Origin: Prolixibacteraceae bacterium
GTDB lineage: Bacteria > Bacteroidota > Bacteroidia > Bacteroidales > Prolixibacteraceae
Direction: 5' to 3'
Assembly: GCA_023229575.1 (NCBI GenBank)
Contig: JALNYZ010000004.1
Span: 62,001-126,000, forward strand
Length of the DNA: 64,000 nucleotides
Shown here: positions 7,214-16,214 of the stretch, in pieces
How positions within the stretch are numbered: position 1 is the stretch's first letter
How the letters are laid out: each line of letters starts with the position of its first letter
Made by a program: the position numbers and the translations under genes
Notes under the pieces: model-generated
What the model saw: the letters and a program-made list of their open reading frames with translations, nothing else
Databases searched by the model: none
Told to the model about the DNA's origin: nothing

Positions 7214-8608
7214 TTATTTGTTTTTTACAACCTGGGCCATGAATTCCCCTTCACAAACAACGGTATCGCCTACAAATGCAAGTCCGCGCATGTGGGCGAT
7301 TCCTCGTCTGATCGGACTCGTAAGTTTAATCTTATAGATCAGGGTATCTCCCGGAACCACCTTTTTCCTGAATTTGATGTTGTCCATGGTCATGAAATAG
7401 GTCGAGTAGTCGCCATCGGCGGGCATGGAGCTGATCACGAAAACTCCACCGCACTGTGCCATGGATTCAATGATCATCACACCCGGCATCACCGATTCTT
7501 CAGGAAAGTGGCCCACGAAAAATGGTTCATTCTGGGTTACATTTTTCACTCCGATGATGAAGTCACTGCCCTTTTCGATCACCTTGTCCAACAACAGGAA
7601 AGGGTTTCGGTGCGGTAACATCCTTTTGATGGCATTGATATCATAAAGTGGCTCCTTGTTTGGATTGTATTCCGGAGGTGCCGACTCCGCCATGCTCTTC
7701 AGGTTCTCTTTTTGCAACAATTTTGTGAATTCGGTATTGGCAAGATGCCCCGGTCTTTTGGCGATAATCCTGCCCTTGATGCGCCTGCCGAGCAATGCCA
7801 TGTCGCCGATGAGATCGAGCAATTTGTGCCTGGCACATTCATTGTCGTAGCGTAATTTCAGGTTGTTAAGAATTCCTACTTCATTCACCTGAATATGCTC
7901 GTGGTGAAACAAATCGGCAATTCTGTTAAGTTCGTCCTGAGACATCACCTGGTCCATGATAACAATCGCATTGTCGAGGTCACCCCCTTTTACCAGATTA
8001 TTTTTCAACAGTGCCTCCAACTCCCTGACAAAGACGAAAGTGCGGCAAGGGGCTATCTCGGCTGCAAACTCTGTCGTGTTGTCAAATGAGGCAAATTGGT
8101 TTCCTAAAACAGTCGAATTGTAGGATACAAGCACATCGATCGAAAAATTTTCATCCGGCAGCACGGTGATCTCAGAACCGGTTGACTGATTGTGGTAGGT
8201 AATTTTTTTCTTCACCACAAAATACTCTCTTTCAGCATTCTGCTCAACAACCCCAGCCTCCTGAATTGCATCAACCCATGCCGATGCACTTCCATCCATG
8301 ATCGGAACTTCAGCGCCATTGATCTCCATCAGCACATTGTCAATTTCAGATGCAATCAATGCGGCCATGCAATGCTCAATGGTGCTGATAGATACCTCTC
8401 CATCCTTCAAAACTGTTCCTCTGGCTGTTCCCCTGACTTTGGATATATTGGCTTCTACAACGGGTGCACCTTCCAGGTCGACCCTCATAAAACGAAATCC
8501 AAAATTTTCAGGGGCCGGTTTAAACGTCAGCGATACTTCAACTCCTGTATGAAGTCCTTTCCCGGTAACAGTTACCGGATATGCAATGGTATTTTGTTTT
8601 ACTATCAT
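7214..8608 (-). CDS. lpxC/fabZ: bifunctional LpxC deacetylase / FabZ dehydratase fusion
   Basis: The 464-residue chain joins two enzymes. Residues 1 to about 305 are UDP-3-O-acyl-N-acetylglucosamine deacetylase, the zinc enzyme committing to lipid A. Visible motifs are STIEHCMAAL, NGAEVPIMDGSA and the C-terminal KLLDLIGDMALLGRRIKG. From about residue 325 a FabZ hot-dog domain follows (IKRMLPHRNPFLLLDKV), with its catalytic His and Glu in GHFPEESVMPGVMIIESMAQ (about 365 and 379). FabZ dehydrates 3-hydroxyacyl-ACP and competes with LpxA for the same acyl-ACP, so the fusion ties the two fates together. This fusion is known across Bacteroidota and supports the taxonomic call. Confidence 0.96.
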   Translation of the reverse strand: MIVKQNTIAYPVTVTGKGLHTGVEVSLTFKPAPENFGFRFMRVDLEGAPVVEANISKVRGTARGTVLKDGEVSISTIEHCMAALIASEIDNVLMEINGAEVPIMDGSASAWVDAIQEAGVVEQNAEREYFVVKKKITYHNQSTGSEITVLPDENFSIDVLVSYNSTVLGNQFASFDNTTEFAAEIAPCRTFVFVRELEALLKNNLVKGGDLDNAIVIMDQVMSQDELNRIADLFHHEHIQVNEVGILNNLKLRYDNECARHKLLDLIGDMALLGRRIKGRIIAKRPGHLANTEFTKLLQKENLKSMAESAPPEYNPNKEPLYDINAIKRMLPHRNPFLLLDKVIEKGSDFIIGVKNVTQNEPFFVGHFPEESVMPGVMIIESMAQCGGVFVISSMPADGDYSTYFMTMDNIKFRKKVVPGDTLIYKIKLTSPIRRGIAHMRGLAFVGDTVVCEGEFMAQVVKNK

Positions 8609-8640
8609 CCCTTGACGGCTAATTATTATACTTGGTTAAT

Positions 8641-9675
8641 TTATTTCTGTTCAGACTGTTTCATCCATTTCTTCAGATCAGAAATGTCACCGGACATCTG
8701 TGGCAGTCTTCTGAAAATGGCCATGCACCTCATAAAATCTTTGTGGTCTTGAACCGGTGACCCGATGATTGTGGAATTATCGGCAATGTTGGACATCACA
8801 CCGGCCTGACCTCCGATTTTGACATTGTCACCAACCTTCAAATGGCCGGATATTCCAACCTGGGCCCCTATCATGCAGTTCCTTCCAACCTTGGATGAAC
8901 CTGCAACCCCGGAGTGTCCGGCCATCACTGTGTTTTCACCAATTTCTACATTGTGCGCTATCTGGATTAGATTGTCAAGCTTTACCCCCCTGTGAACAAT
9001 GGTCGATCCCATGGTAGCGCGGTCCACGCAGGTATTGGCGCCAACCTCTACCATATCTTCCAGGATTACATTGCCAACCTGGACAATCTTTGAAAACGGA
9101 CCTTCAGCATTTGGTGCAAACCCAAAACCGTCGGCGCCAATCACAGCGCCGGAATGCAGTATACAATCAGAACCAATCTTGCAATCTGCATATATTTTTA
9201 CACCTGCGTATATGGTCGTATTGTCGCCAATGAACACATTGTCCCCGATAAAAACGTGGGGATAAATGCTAACATTATTCCCAATTATTACCGAGTCAGA
9301 GATATAGGCAAATGCCCCGATATAAATATCTTCACCAATCCTGGCACTGCTGCTGACAAATGAGGGTTGCTCGATCCCGCTTCTTGCAGGCTTCAACTGC
9401 TGGTACATTTTGAGCAACTCGGCAAGGGCCGTATAGGGATCATTCACCCGGATAAGGGTACACGACAAGGCCCCTTCAGGTACAAAATCCGTGGAGACAA
9501 TGACTGCAGAAGCCCGTGTTGAATAGATGTATTTGATGTAGGCAGGATTGGAGAGGAAGGTGAGCGTTCCCGGAACACCATCATCAATTTTGGAGATATT
9601 GTGTATTATAATTTCGCCGTCGCCTTCAACGGTCCCGTTGAGTATCATGGCAATGTCATTGACCTTAAACTCCAT
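8641..9675 (-). CDS. lpxD: UDP-3-O-acylglucosamine N-acyltransferase
   Basis: The 344-residue enzyme adds the second hydroxyacyl chain to the glucosamine made by LpxC. The N-terminal uridine-binding domain (1 to about 105) is followed by a long run of hexapeptide repeats (IGEDIYIGAFAYISDSVIIG onward) and a C-terminal helix. The catalytic-region histidines are in NLIQIAHNVEIGENTVMAGH. It lies 32 bp upstream of lpxC/fabZ and 39 bp downstream of the HD-domain gene, all on one strand. Length and motif order are normal. Confidence 0.95.
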   Translation of the reverse strand: MEFKVNDIAMILNGTVEGDGEIIIHNISKIDDGVPGTLTFLSNPAYIKYIYSTRASAVIVSTDFVPEGALSCTLIRVNDPYTALAELLKMYQQLKPARSGIEQPSFVSSSARIGEDIYIGAFAYISDSVIIGNNVSIYPHVFIGDNVFIGDNTTIYAGVKIYADCKIGSDCILHSGAVIGADGFGFAPNAEGPFSKIVQVGNVILEDMVEVGANTCVDRATMGSTIVHRGVKLDNLIQIAHNVEIGENTVMAGHSGVAGSSKVGRNCMIGAQVGISGHLKVGDNVKIGGQAGVMSNIADNSTIIGSPVQDHKDFMRCMAIFRRLPQMSGDISDLKKWMKQSEQK

Positions 9676-9714
9676 TCAGTTGCTTTTAAAAATTCGGTGC
9701 AAAAATAAACATTA

Positions 9715-10989
9715 TTAGTTACCTAACGAGATTTTCGCCGGATAACAGACAAAATGTTTACGCACGGTTTTGGTTAATCCCTCTAAATTAATATCCGATG
9801 CATCCCTGATATCTTTTAGTTTCCCATTTTTATAAAGAATCAGTATCGCCTCTTCATCAGGTTGATAGGCATTGTTTGTCATCTCACCTACCGTGAAAAA
9901 ATAGTTTGATTCCTCTTCAGAAATTCCAAACTTTGTCTGCAACTTCTCCTTCAGCTCTTTTAAATGACTTTCACTAAAAGGATGTTGTGATATTTTAATT
10001 TTCATCAACTTTCTGTTGACAATCCGCTCCGAAAGGGCGGAAAGGACAGGATCTGAATGAGAGATCCAACCTTTAATTGTGGAAAGGATATCTGAATCAT
10101 CCAATCCGGCAAAACGATCCAATGCCAAGTTTCTCGTTTTCAGATCATTAGACCTGAAGTCAGATGCCCTCACCTCCCCGTTCAAAAAACGTGAAAAAGC
10201 CCCGGCGCATTGAACTTCCTCCCCCTTTTCTGCTAGAGAAGAGGCGCGCCTGAGCAAATTGACCAGGGTGCGTTCAGCAGATACAACCGTCTTGTGCAGG
10301 TAAACTTGCCAGTACATCATCCTCCTGGCAATCAGGAATTTCTCCACCGAGTAGATCCCCTTGGCCTCTACAACCAATTGATCGTTCCTGACATCCAACA
10401 TTTTGATGATTCGATCGGATGAGACAACACCCTCCGACACGCCACAGTAAAAACTGTCGCGCTTCAGAAAATCCAGCCTGTCCATATCGAGCTGACTGCT
10501 TACCAGGAGGTGCAGGAAATGTTTGGGATATTGATCCAGAAAAATACGAATGGCCAAATCCAATCTTCCGTTGAATTCATCATTGAGCTCCAGCATAAAA
10601 AGCAGTGACAGTTCCTCGTGTGATATACCTTTTACGATACTCTCTTCGAGGGCATGCGAAAAGGGACCGTGCCCCAAATCATGCAACAGAATTGCCACTG
10701 AAACACTTTCGGCTTCCTCATCAGTAATATCAACACCCTTTTCCCTCAACACCTGCAAGGCTGTTTGAACCAGGTACATACTGCCAATGCAGTGCTCAAA
10801 TCGGGTATGATTGGCCCCCGAATAAACCAGTGAGGTAAGTCCCAGCTGACGGATACGACGTAACCGTTGAAAATAGGGATGCTCGATCAAATCGAACAAT
10901 AATCCTGAATTCAAATCGATGAAACCCCATACCGGATCGTTGACGATTTTGCGTTTGTTTTGCTTCACAAGGGAAATATTTATTATCAA
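9715..10989 (-). CDS. HD-domain phosphohydrolase (COG1078 type)
   Basis: The 424-residue protein belongs to the SAMHD1/YdhJ-like HD family. The metal ligands are visible as H66 in HTRFEHCIGS, H103-D104 in LLHDLGHGPFSHALEE, and a later aspartate in SSQLDMDRLDFLKRD. Relatives hydrolyse dNTPs, but the substrate of this branch is not established. The gene heads the lpxD-lpxC/fabZ-lpxA operon, an order common in Bacteroidota, so it is presumably co-expressed with lipid A synthesis. It is distinct from the dgt homologue at about 1-2.3 kb and lacks that family's FRRLQNKTQVF signature. Confidence 0.85.
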   Translation of the reverse strand: MIINISLVKQNKRKIVNDPVWGFIDLNSGLLFDLIEHPYFQRLRRIRQLGLTSLVYSGANHTRFEHCIGSMYLVQTALQVLREKGVDITDEEAESVSVAILLHDLGHGPFSHALEESIVKGISHEELSLLFMLELNDEFNGRLDLAIRIFLDQYPKHFLHLLVSSQLDMDRLDFLKRDSFYCGVSEGVVSSDRIIKMLDVRNDQLVVEAKGIYSVEKFLIARRMMYWQVYLHKTVVSAERTLVNLLRRASSLAEKGEEVQCAGAFSRFLNGEVRASDFRSNDLKTRNLALDRFAGLDDSDILSTIKGWISHSDPVLSALSERIVNRKLMKIKISQHPFSESHLKELKEKLQTKFGISEEESNYFFTVGEMTNNAYQPDEEAILILYKNGKLKDIRDASDINLEGLTKTVRKHFVCYPAKISLGN

Positions 10990-11122
10990 ATTGACAACTA
11001 ATTAATTACAAAATAATTACAAAATTTGACCGGGGCTGCCTTCATTTTCATTGCCCACTCCTCGCCTTCATCCCTGGGAGCCCCGCAAACCCTGACAGAT
11101 CATTCAAAATTAGAAATAAAAA

Positions 11123-11154
11123 TTTGTTTAATTCAAACATTAATAGTAATTTCG
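11123..11154 (+). promoter_or_regulatory. promoter of the rimP-nusA-infB operon
   Basis: TTTG at 11123-11126 and TAATTTCG at 11147-11154 (one mismatch to TAnnTTTG) are separated by 20 bases. Transcription would begin near 11161 and give a leader of about 54 bases that contains the hairpin at 11177-11197. Confidence 0.5.
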
Positions 11155-11176
11155 CACCGGAGATTAATCGCAGGAT

Positions 11177-11197
11177 TAGGGGACGCATTGTCCCCTA
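11177..11197 (+). promoter_or_regulatory. leader hairpin upstream of rimP
   Basis: A perfect 8-bp stem (TAGGGGAC at 11177-11184, GTCCCCTA at 11190-11197) closes a GCATT loop and is followed by TTTTATT, then the rimP start 18 bases later. It looks like a weak terminator or attenuator in the 5' leader. NusA, encoded by this operon, acts on such hairpins, so feedback is possible but unproven. Confidence 0.5.
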
Positions 11198-11214
11198 TTT
11201 TATTAATTTATAAA

Positions 11215-11673
11215 ATGATATCGAAAGTAGTTATTCAAAGGATGGTGGAGGAAAAGCTATCGGACACGATGTTTATCGTCGATGTAACGGTCGGGCCTGG
11301 CAACGCCATTTCGGTAATTATAGATAGTGATGAGGGATTAAGTATTGACAAATGCATCGAAATGAGCCGCCATATCGAGCATCAATTCGACCGTGAGGTT
11401 GAAGATTTCTCCCTCGAAGTCTCCTCTCCAGGATTGACGCAGCCATTCAAAGTACTCCGTCAGTATTTGAAAAATATCGGGAAAGAGGTGGAGATCATAA
11501 CAGCAAAAGGTGACAAATTCACCGGGACGTTGAAATCGGCCAATGAAGAAAATTTTGTAATAGAGACATCAAGCAACATAAAAGTAGATGGAAAAAAGAC
11601 AGTAGAACTTAAGACTGTTGAATTTTCATTGCAAGAAATAAAAACAGTTAAACAAGTTATTACATTTAAATAA
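11215..11673 (+). CDS. rimP: ribosome maturation factor RimP
   Basis: The 152-residue protein starts at MISKVVIQRMVEEKL. The reading frame stays open upstream to 11026, but that extension crosses the promoter and leader hairpin and has no RimP similarity. The N-terminal domain carries DVTVGPGNAISVIIDSDEGLSIDKC, then EVSSPGLTQPFK (the conserved SPGLxRPL region), and a C-terminal Sm-like domain. RimP binds the 30S subunit and helps its assembly. It is first in the conserved rimP-nusA-infB operon, 13 bases before nusA. Confidence 0.93.
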   Translation: MISKVVIQRMVEEKLSDTMFIVDVTVGPGNAISVIIDSDEGLSIDKCIEMSRHIEHQFDREVEDFSLEVSSPGLTQPFKVLRQYLKNIGKEVEIITAKGDKFTGTLKSANEENFVIETSSNIKVDGKKTVELKTVEFSLQEIKTVKQVITFK

Positions 11674-11686
11674 AAATCCTGAAGAT

Positions 11687-12928
11687 ATGGACAACCTCAA
11701 TCTGATTGACACGTTTTCGGAATTTAAAGACCTGAAAAACATTGATCGTGCCACGATGATGAGCGTATTGGAAGATGCGTTCAGAAGTGTGATTCAAAAG
11801 CAGTTTGGCTCGGACGAGAATTTTGACGTCATTATAAACCCCGACAAAGGAGACTTCGAAATCTACCGTAACCGTACGGTTGTAGAGGATGGAGCATTAA
11901 CCGATTTAAATACTGAAATCACCATTTCGGCTGCCAACGCCAACAATGGGGATTATGAGCTTGGTGAAGAGGTAACCGATACCATTCGTTTTAGCGATTT
12001 TGGCAGAAGGGCAATCCTGAATTTACGCCAGAACCTTGCCTCACGCATCCTGGAACTTGAAAAAGACAACATCTACCAAAAATACAAATCCAGAATTGGA
12101 GAGATCGTCACCGGCGAGGTATACCAAATTTGGAAAAAAGAACTTTTGTTGCTCGACGACGAAGGGAATGAACTGATTCTACCCAAAAGCGAGCAAATCC
12201 CTTCCGATTTCTTCAGAAAAGGCGACAGTGTCCGGGCGGTGGTAATCAAAGTAGAGATGAGGAACAACAGCCCTTACATTATTTTGTCCCGCATCTCGCC
12301 AGTCTTCCTGGAAAGACTCTTTGAACTGGAGGTTCCTGAAATTTCTGATGGTTTGATTACCATTAAAAAAATTGTCAGGATTCCTGGCGAACGTGCAAAG
12401 GTGGCAGTTGAATCATACGATGACCGTATTGATCCGGTAGGCGCCTGTGTTGGAATGAAAGGTTCGCGCATTCATGGTATTGTCAGGGAATTACGCAACG
12501 AGAACATCGACGTAATCAACTTCACCAACAACAACCAGTTGTACATCCAAAGAGCGCTCAACCCTGCAAAAATCTCCTCTATTAAAATCTATGGCAACGA
12601 GAACAGGGTAGAAGTATTCCTGAAACCCGAGGAGGTATCGCTGGCCATTGGTAAAGGAGGGTTGAACATCAAACTGGCCAGCCAGCTCACTGGCTACGAC
12701 ATTGACGTCTACAGGGATCGTGAAATTGCTGACGAAGAGGATGTCTCACTGGAAGAATTTGCAGATGAGATCGATGATTGGGTTCTCGACGGACTCAAAT
12801 CCATTGGTTGCGATACTGCCCGAAATGTACTGAACCTCTCTCGGGAGGAGCTGATCAAGCGTACCGACTTCGAAGAAGAGACTATCGACGAAGTTTTGCG
12901 CATACTGAAGTCCGAATTTGAACAGTAA
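11687..12928 (+). CDS. nusA: transcription termination/antitermination factor NusA
   Basis: The 413-residue protein has the NusA order: an N-terminal RNA-polymerase-binding domain (1 to about 130, starting NLIDTFSEFKDLKNIDR), an S1 domain (about 135-205, GEVYQIWKKELLLL), and two KH domains (about 225-370) with GACVGMKGSRIHGIVREL and SLAIGKGGLNIKLASQLTGY. A short acidic C-terminal helical segment follows. The repeated acidic domains of E. coli NusA are absent, as is usual in this phylum. It modulates pausing, termination and antitermination. Confidence 0.95.
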   Translation: MDNLNLIDTFSEFKDLKNIDRATMMSVLEDAFRSVIQKQFGSDENFDVIINPDKGDFEIYRNRTVVEDGALTDLNTEITISAANANNGDYELGEEVTDTIRFSDFGRRAILNLRQNLASRILELEKDNIYQKYKSRIGEIVTGEVYQIWKKELLLLDDEGNELILPKSEQIPSDFFRKGDSVRAVVIKVEMRNNSPYIILSRISPVFLERLFELEVPEISDGLITIKKIVRIPGERAKVAVESYDDRIDPVGACVGMKGSRIHGIVRELRNENIDVINFTNNNQLYIQRALNPAKISSIKIYGNENRVEVFLKPEEVSLAIGKGGLNIKLASQLTGYDIDVYRDREIADEEDVSLEEFADEIDDWVLDGLKSIGCDTARNVLNLSREELIKRTDFEEETIDEVLRILKSEFEQ

Positions 12929-12985
12929 CTGTCAGACGTTCAATCAACCGGAAGAGATAAAGCAAATTAAACTGTTTGGCAAACT

Positions 12986-15900
12986 ATGGATACAGGGAAC
13001 AAAGTATCAACAAGGTTAAGTAAAATAGCACGCGATCTGAACGTGGGGATCTCTACCATCGTGGAGTTTTTGAATAAGCAGGGATTCAAAATGACCCCTG
13101 ATCCCAATGCAAAGATCGATGTCGATGCCCAGATGCTCCTCGAAAAACAGTTTCGTAAGGATCATGATGCCAAAGTAGAGGCTGATATGCATCGCCCCGG
13201 CCGTTTGAAAAGAGATACCATCACCATCGAAGATGTTCATCACGGTGAGCAAAAAATTCAGGTCGATGACTTTGAAGATGACTCTGTCAATATTACTGAC
13301 AACAGCCTTCACCACGCCAAGGACATCAAACACCATGAGCCTCAGCCCAAAGTTGCAAAGCCGGAGATCACACATACCCCACTGCCGGAAAAACCCGTCA
13401 TCAAAGTGGTTGGCTCCGTTGACCTCGAAAATCTTTCATCGAGACCAAAACCTGCGGAGCCTGTTGAGAAACCTGTAAAAGAGGAGAAAAAAGCAGAACA
13501 GAAACCTGAAATCATCGTTGAAAAAACTGCCGCTCCCAAAGCCGTTTCCACACCGCCGGTTGTTTCAGAACCGGAGTTAAAAACGGATGTATCCCCCAAA
13601 ACTGAAAATATTGGGATTGCCCCGGAAATGATCTCAAACGTTACCCAGCTTGAAGCCAACATCAATATCATCGGGAAAATTGATCTGGCCTCACCGAAAG
13701 TTTCCGATAAAGGCAAGAAAGGGATTACCCTCACCAAGAAAAAACATATCGCCCCCAAATCAACGGATGGAAAACCATCGAAACCGGGACGTGAAGGGAA
13801 ACACCGCGAAGATCCGCTGGAAGAGATCTTTCCCGATCTCGCAGAGGTTCCGGAAGAGATTTTCAAACATGCCAGGGAGATCCTTTCAGGACCTAAAGTC
13901 ATAGGAAAAATTGATCTTCCTGCCGAAGGTCTCAAAAAAGGTATCGGGGTCCGTGACGAAGACCGCTCCCTGCGCAAGAAAAAGCGCAAGCGCGTTTCCA
14001 AAGATGCAAAGGAGCGCGTTCCCCTGAACATTGAGAAGAAGGGCGACGAAACGAAAGATAAAAAAGAGCCGGGAAAAGAGAAAAGTACCATCAAGAAAAA
14101 GAGTTCCCTGGTTGTAAAGAAAAAACTGCCGCTTAAAAAAGAGGTCAACGAAGAGGATGTACAAAAGCAGGTCAAAGAGACCCTTGCCCGTCTGACCACA
14201 AAAAGCCAAAAAACCAGGGGTTCAAAACACCGTCGCGACAAGCGGTTGGCCTACACTGAGAAGATGGCCGAAGAGGGCGCACAGGCAGACATCGACAGGA
14301 ACATCATCAAAATCACAGAGTTCGTCTCTGTTAGCGAATTGGCCAGTATGATGGATGTCAACCCTACGCAGGTTATCGCGACCTGTATGTCATTGGGATT
14401 GTTCGTCTCCATCAACCAGCGTCTGGATGCCGAAACCATGTCGGTGGTTGCCGATGAGTTTGGATACAAAGTCGAATTTATCTCTGTTGAAGTTCAGGAA
14501 GCGATTCTGGAAGAGAAAGATGCAGAGGAAGACCTCAAGCCGCGTCCGCCAATTGTTACAGTCATGGGACACGTCGACCATGGTAAGACCTCGCTGCTCG
14601 ACTATATTCGTAAAGCCAATGTAATCGCCGGCGAGGCAGGCGGTATCACCCAGCACATCGGCGCCTACAACGTGAGACTGGAAGATGGCCGTAAGATCAC
14701 CTTCCTCGATACGCCGGGTCACGAAGCATTTACCGCCATGCGTGCCCGTGGCGCCCAGGTTACCGATATTGCCATCATCATTGTAGCTGCCGATGACGAT
14801 GTGATGCCCCAAACCATCGAAGCCATCAACCATGCCTCTGCGGCCGGCGTTCCGATTGTGTTTGCCATCAACAAGGTGGACAAACCAACCGCCGATCCCG
14901 AAAAAATCAAACACCAGCTGGCCAACATGAACTACATGGTGGAGAGCTGGGGTGGAAAATACCAGTCGCACGACATCTCAGCCAAATCAGGCCTAGGCGT
15001 CGCCGAACTGCTCGAAAAAGTATTGCTCGAAGCTGAGATGCTCGATCTGAGGTCCAACCCAAACAAACGTGCCAATGGATCGGTCATCGAATCTACCCTC
15101 GACAAGGGGCGAGGTTATGTAGCCACCATCCTGGTTCAATCGGGTACCCTGAAAGTTGGGGATGTGCTTTTGGCCGGACCGCACTTCGGTCACATCAAGG
15201 CCATGTTCAACGAACGTAACCAGCGCGTCGAAAGTGTCGGCCCGGCAGAACCGGTATTGATCCTCGGATTGAACGGAGCGCCGCAGGCGGGCGATAAATT
15301 CAACGTCATGGAGAGCGAACGCGAAGCCCGCCAGATTGCCAACAAACGCGAACAATTGCAGCGTGAGCAAGGTCTCCGGACGCAGAAACACATCACCCTC
15401 GACGAGATCGGCCGAAGAATTGCCATAGGCAACTTCCAGGAGCTGAACATCATTGTGAAGGGCGACGTGGACGGTTCTATCGAGGCGCTTTCCGACTCAC
15501 TGATCAAACTCTCGACTACCGAGATCCAGGTCAACGTGATCCACAAAGCGGTTGGCCAGATCACTGAATCAGATATTATGCTGGCCTCAGCATCCAATGC
15601 CATCATCGTCGGCTTCCAGGTCCGTCCTTCCATGAGCGCCAGGAAACTGGCCGAGAAGGAGGAGATCGACATCCGTCTTTATTCCATCATCTACGACGCG
15701 ATCAACGAGATCAAGTCGGCTATGGAGGGTATGTTGGCTCCGGAGATCAAAGAGGAGATCAAGGGTACTGCGGAAGTTCTTACCGCCTTCAAGATCACCA
15801 AGGTGGGTACCATTGCAGGATGTATCGTCCGCGATGGCAAGATCATCCGCAACTCGAAGGTGCGCCTGATCCGCGACGGTATCGTCGTCTTCACCGGCGA

Positions 15901-16048
15901 ACTCGAATCACTGAAACGTTTCAAGGATGACGTCAAAGAGGTGGCCAAAGGCTACGAATGTGGTCTGAACATCCAGAACTACAACGATGTGCACGAAGGA
16001 GACTTTATTGAGGCGTTTGAGCAGGTTGAGGTAGCGAAAACACTGTAA
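12986..16048 (+). CDS. infB: translation initiation factor IF-2
   Basis: The 1020-residue GTPase delivers initiator tRNA to the ribosome. The first 430 residues are a low-complexity, Lys/Glu/Pro-rich extension after a short IF2_N-type helix (STRLSKIARDLNVGISTIVEFL). The G domain shows G1 GHVDHGKT (about 529), G2 around GGITQHIGAY, G3 DTPGHEAF, G4 NKVD and G5 SAKSG. Domains II, III and IV follow, with domain IV containing the fMet-tRNA-binding fold near KVGTIAGCIVRDGKI. The protein is long, as in other Bacteroidota, because of the N-terminal extension. It ends the operon before a strong terminator. Confidence 0.96.
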   Translation: MDTGNKVSTRLSKIARDLNVGISTIVEFLNKQGFKMTPDPNAKIDVDAQMLLEKQFRKDHDAKVEADMHRPGRLKRDTITIEDVHHGEQKIQVDDFEDDSVNITDNSLHHAKDIKHHEPQPKVAKPEITHTPLPEKPVIKVVGSVDLENLSSRPKPAEPVEKPVKEEKKAEQKPEIIVEKTAAPKAVSTPPVVSEPELKTDVSPKTENIGIAPEMISNVTQLEANINIIGKIDLASPKVSDKGKKGITLTKKKHIAPKSTDGKPSKPGREGKHREDPLEEIFPDLAEVPEEIFKHAREILSGPKVIGKIDLPAEGLKKGIGVRDEDRSLRKKKRKRVSKDAKERVPLNIEKKGDETKDKKEPGKEKSTIKKKSSLVVKKKLPLKKEVNEEDVQKQVKETLARLTTKSQKTRGSKHRRDKRLAYTEKMAEEGAQADIDRNIIKITEFVSVSELASMMDVNPTQVIATCMSLGLFVSINQRLDAETMSVVADEFGYKVEFISVEVQEAILEEKDAEEDLKPRPPIVTVMGHVDHGKTSLLDYIRKANVIAGEAGGITQHIGAYNVRLEDGRKITFLDTPGHEAFTAMRARGAQVTDIAIIIVAADDDVMPQTIEAINHASAAGVPIVFAINKVDKPTADPEKIKHQLANMNYMVESWGGKYQSHDISAKSGLGVAELLEKVLLEAEMLDLRSNPNKRANGSVIESTLDKGRGYVATILVQSGTLKVGDVLLAGPHFGHIKAMFNERNQRVESVGPAEPVLILGLNGAPQAGDKFNVMESEREARQIANKREQLQREQGLRTQKHITLDEIGRRIAIGNFQELNIIVKGDVDGSIEALSDSLIKLSTTEIQVNVIHKAVGQITESDIMLASASNAIIVGFQVRPSMSARKLAEKEEIDIRLYSIIYDAINEIKSAMEGMLAPEIKEEIKGTAEVLTAFKITKVGTIAGCIVRDGKIIRNSKVRLIRDGIVVFTGELESLKRFKDDVKEVAKGYECGLNIQNYNDVHEGDFIEAFEQVEVAKTL

Positions 16049-16073
16049 AGAAAAGGATAAAGTTAATATGCAG

Positions 16074-16138
16074 AAAGTTTCCAAAGTTTTGGTTACGAGT
16101 GAATTTTGCTCGCAACCAAAACTTTGGAAACTTTTTTT
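16074..16138 (+). terminator. very long perfect terminator hairpin after infB
   Basis: Positions 16074-16094 and 16114-16134 are perfect inverted copies (21 bp). Inside them is one mismatch, then CGAG/CTCG, leaving a nine-base loop. A run of seven T follows (16132-16138). A second small hairpin, GCCCG/CGGGC, lies at 16141-16160. Together these close the rimP-nusA-infB operon. The open frame that crosses this region is not a gene. Confidence 0.9.
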
Positions 16139-16214
16139 ACGCCCGGATGAGAATTCGGGCGCTCTTGTTTCTAATCAAAAAATTTCTGAGATTGATTTGA
16201 ATAAACTTTACCAG

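Noticed and set aside
11026..11214. N-terminal extension of RimP by 63 codons
   Set aside because: It crosses the predicted promoter and leader hairpin and is not RimP-like; MISKVVIQRMVEEK is the natural start.
13342..14241. Long antisense frame (299 codons) in the infB N-terminal extension
   Set aside because: It is the reverse of the Lys/Glu-rich low-complexity region, giving Phe/Ser-rich nonsense.
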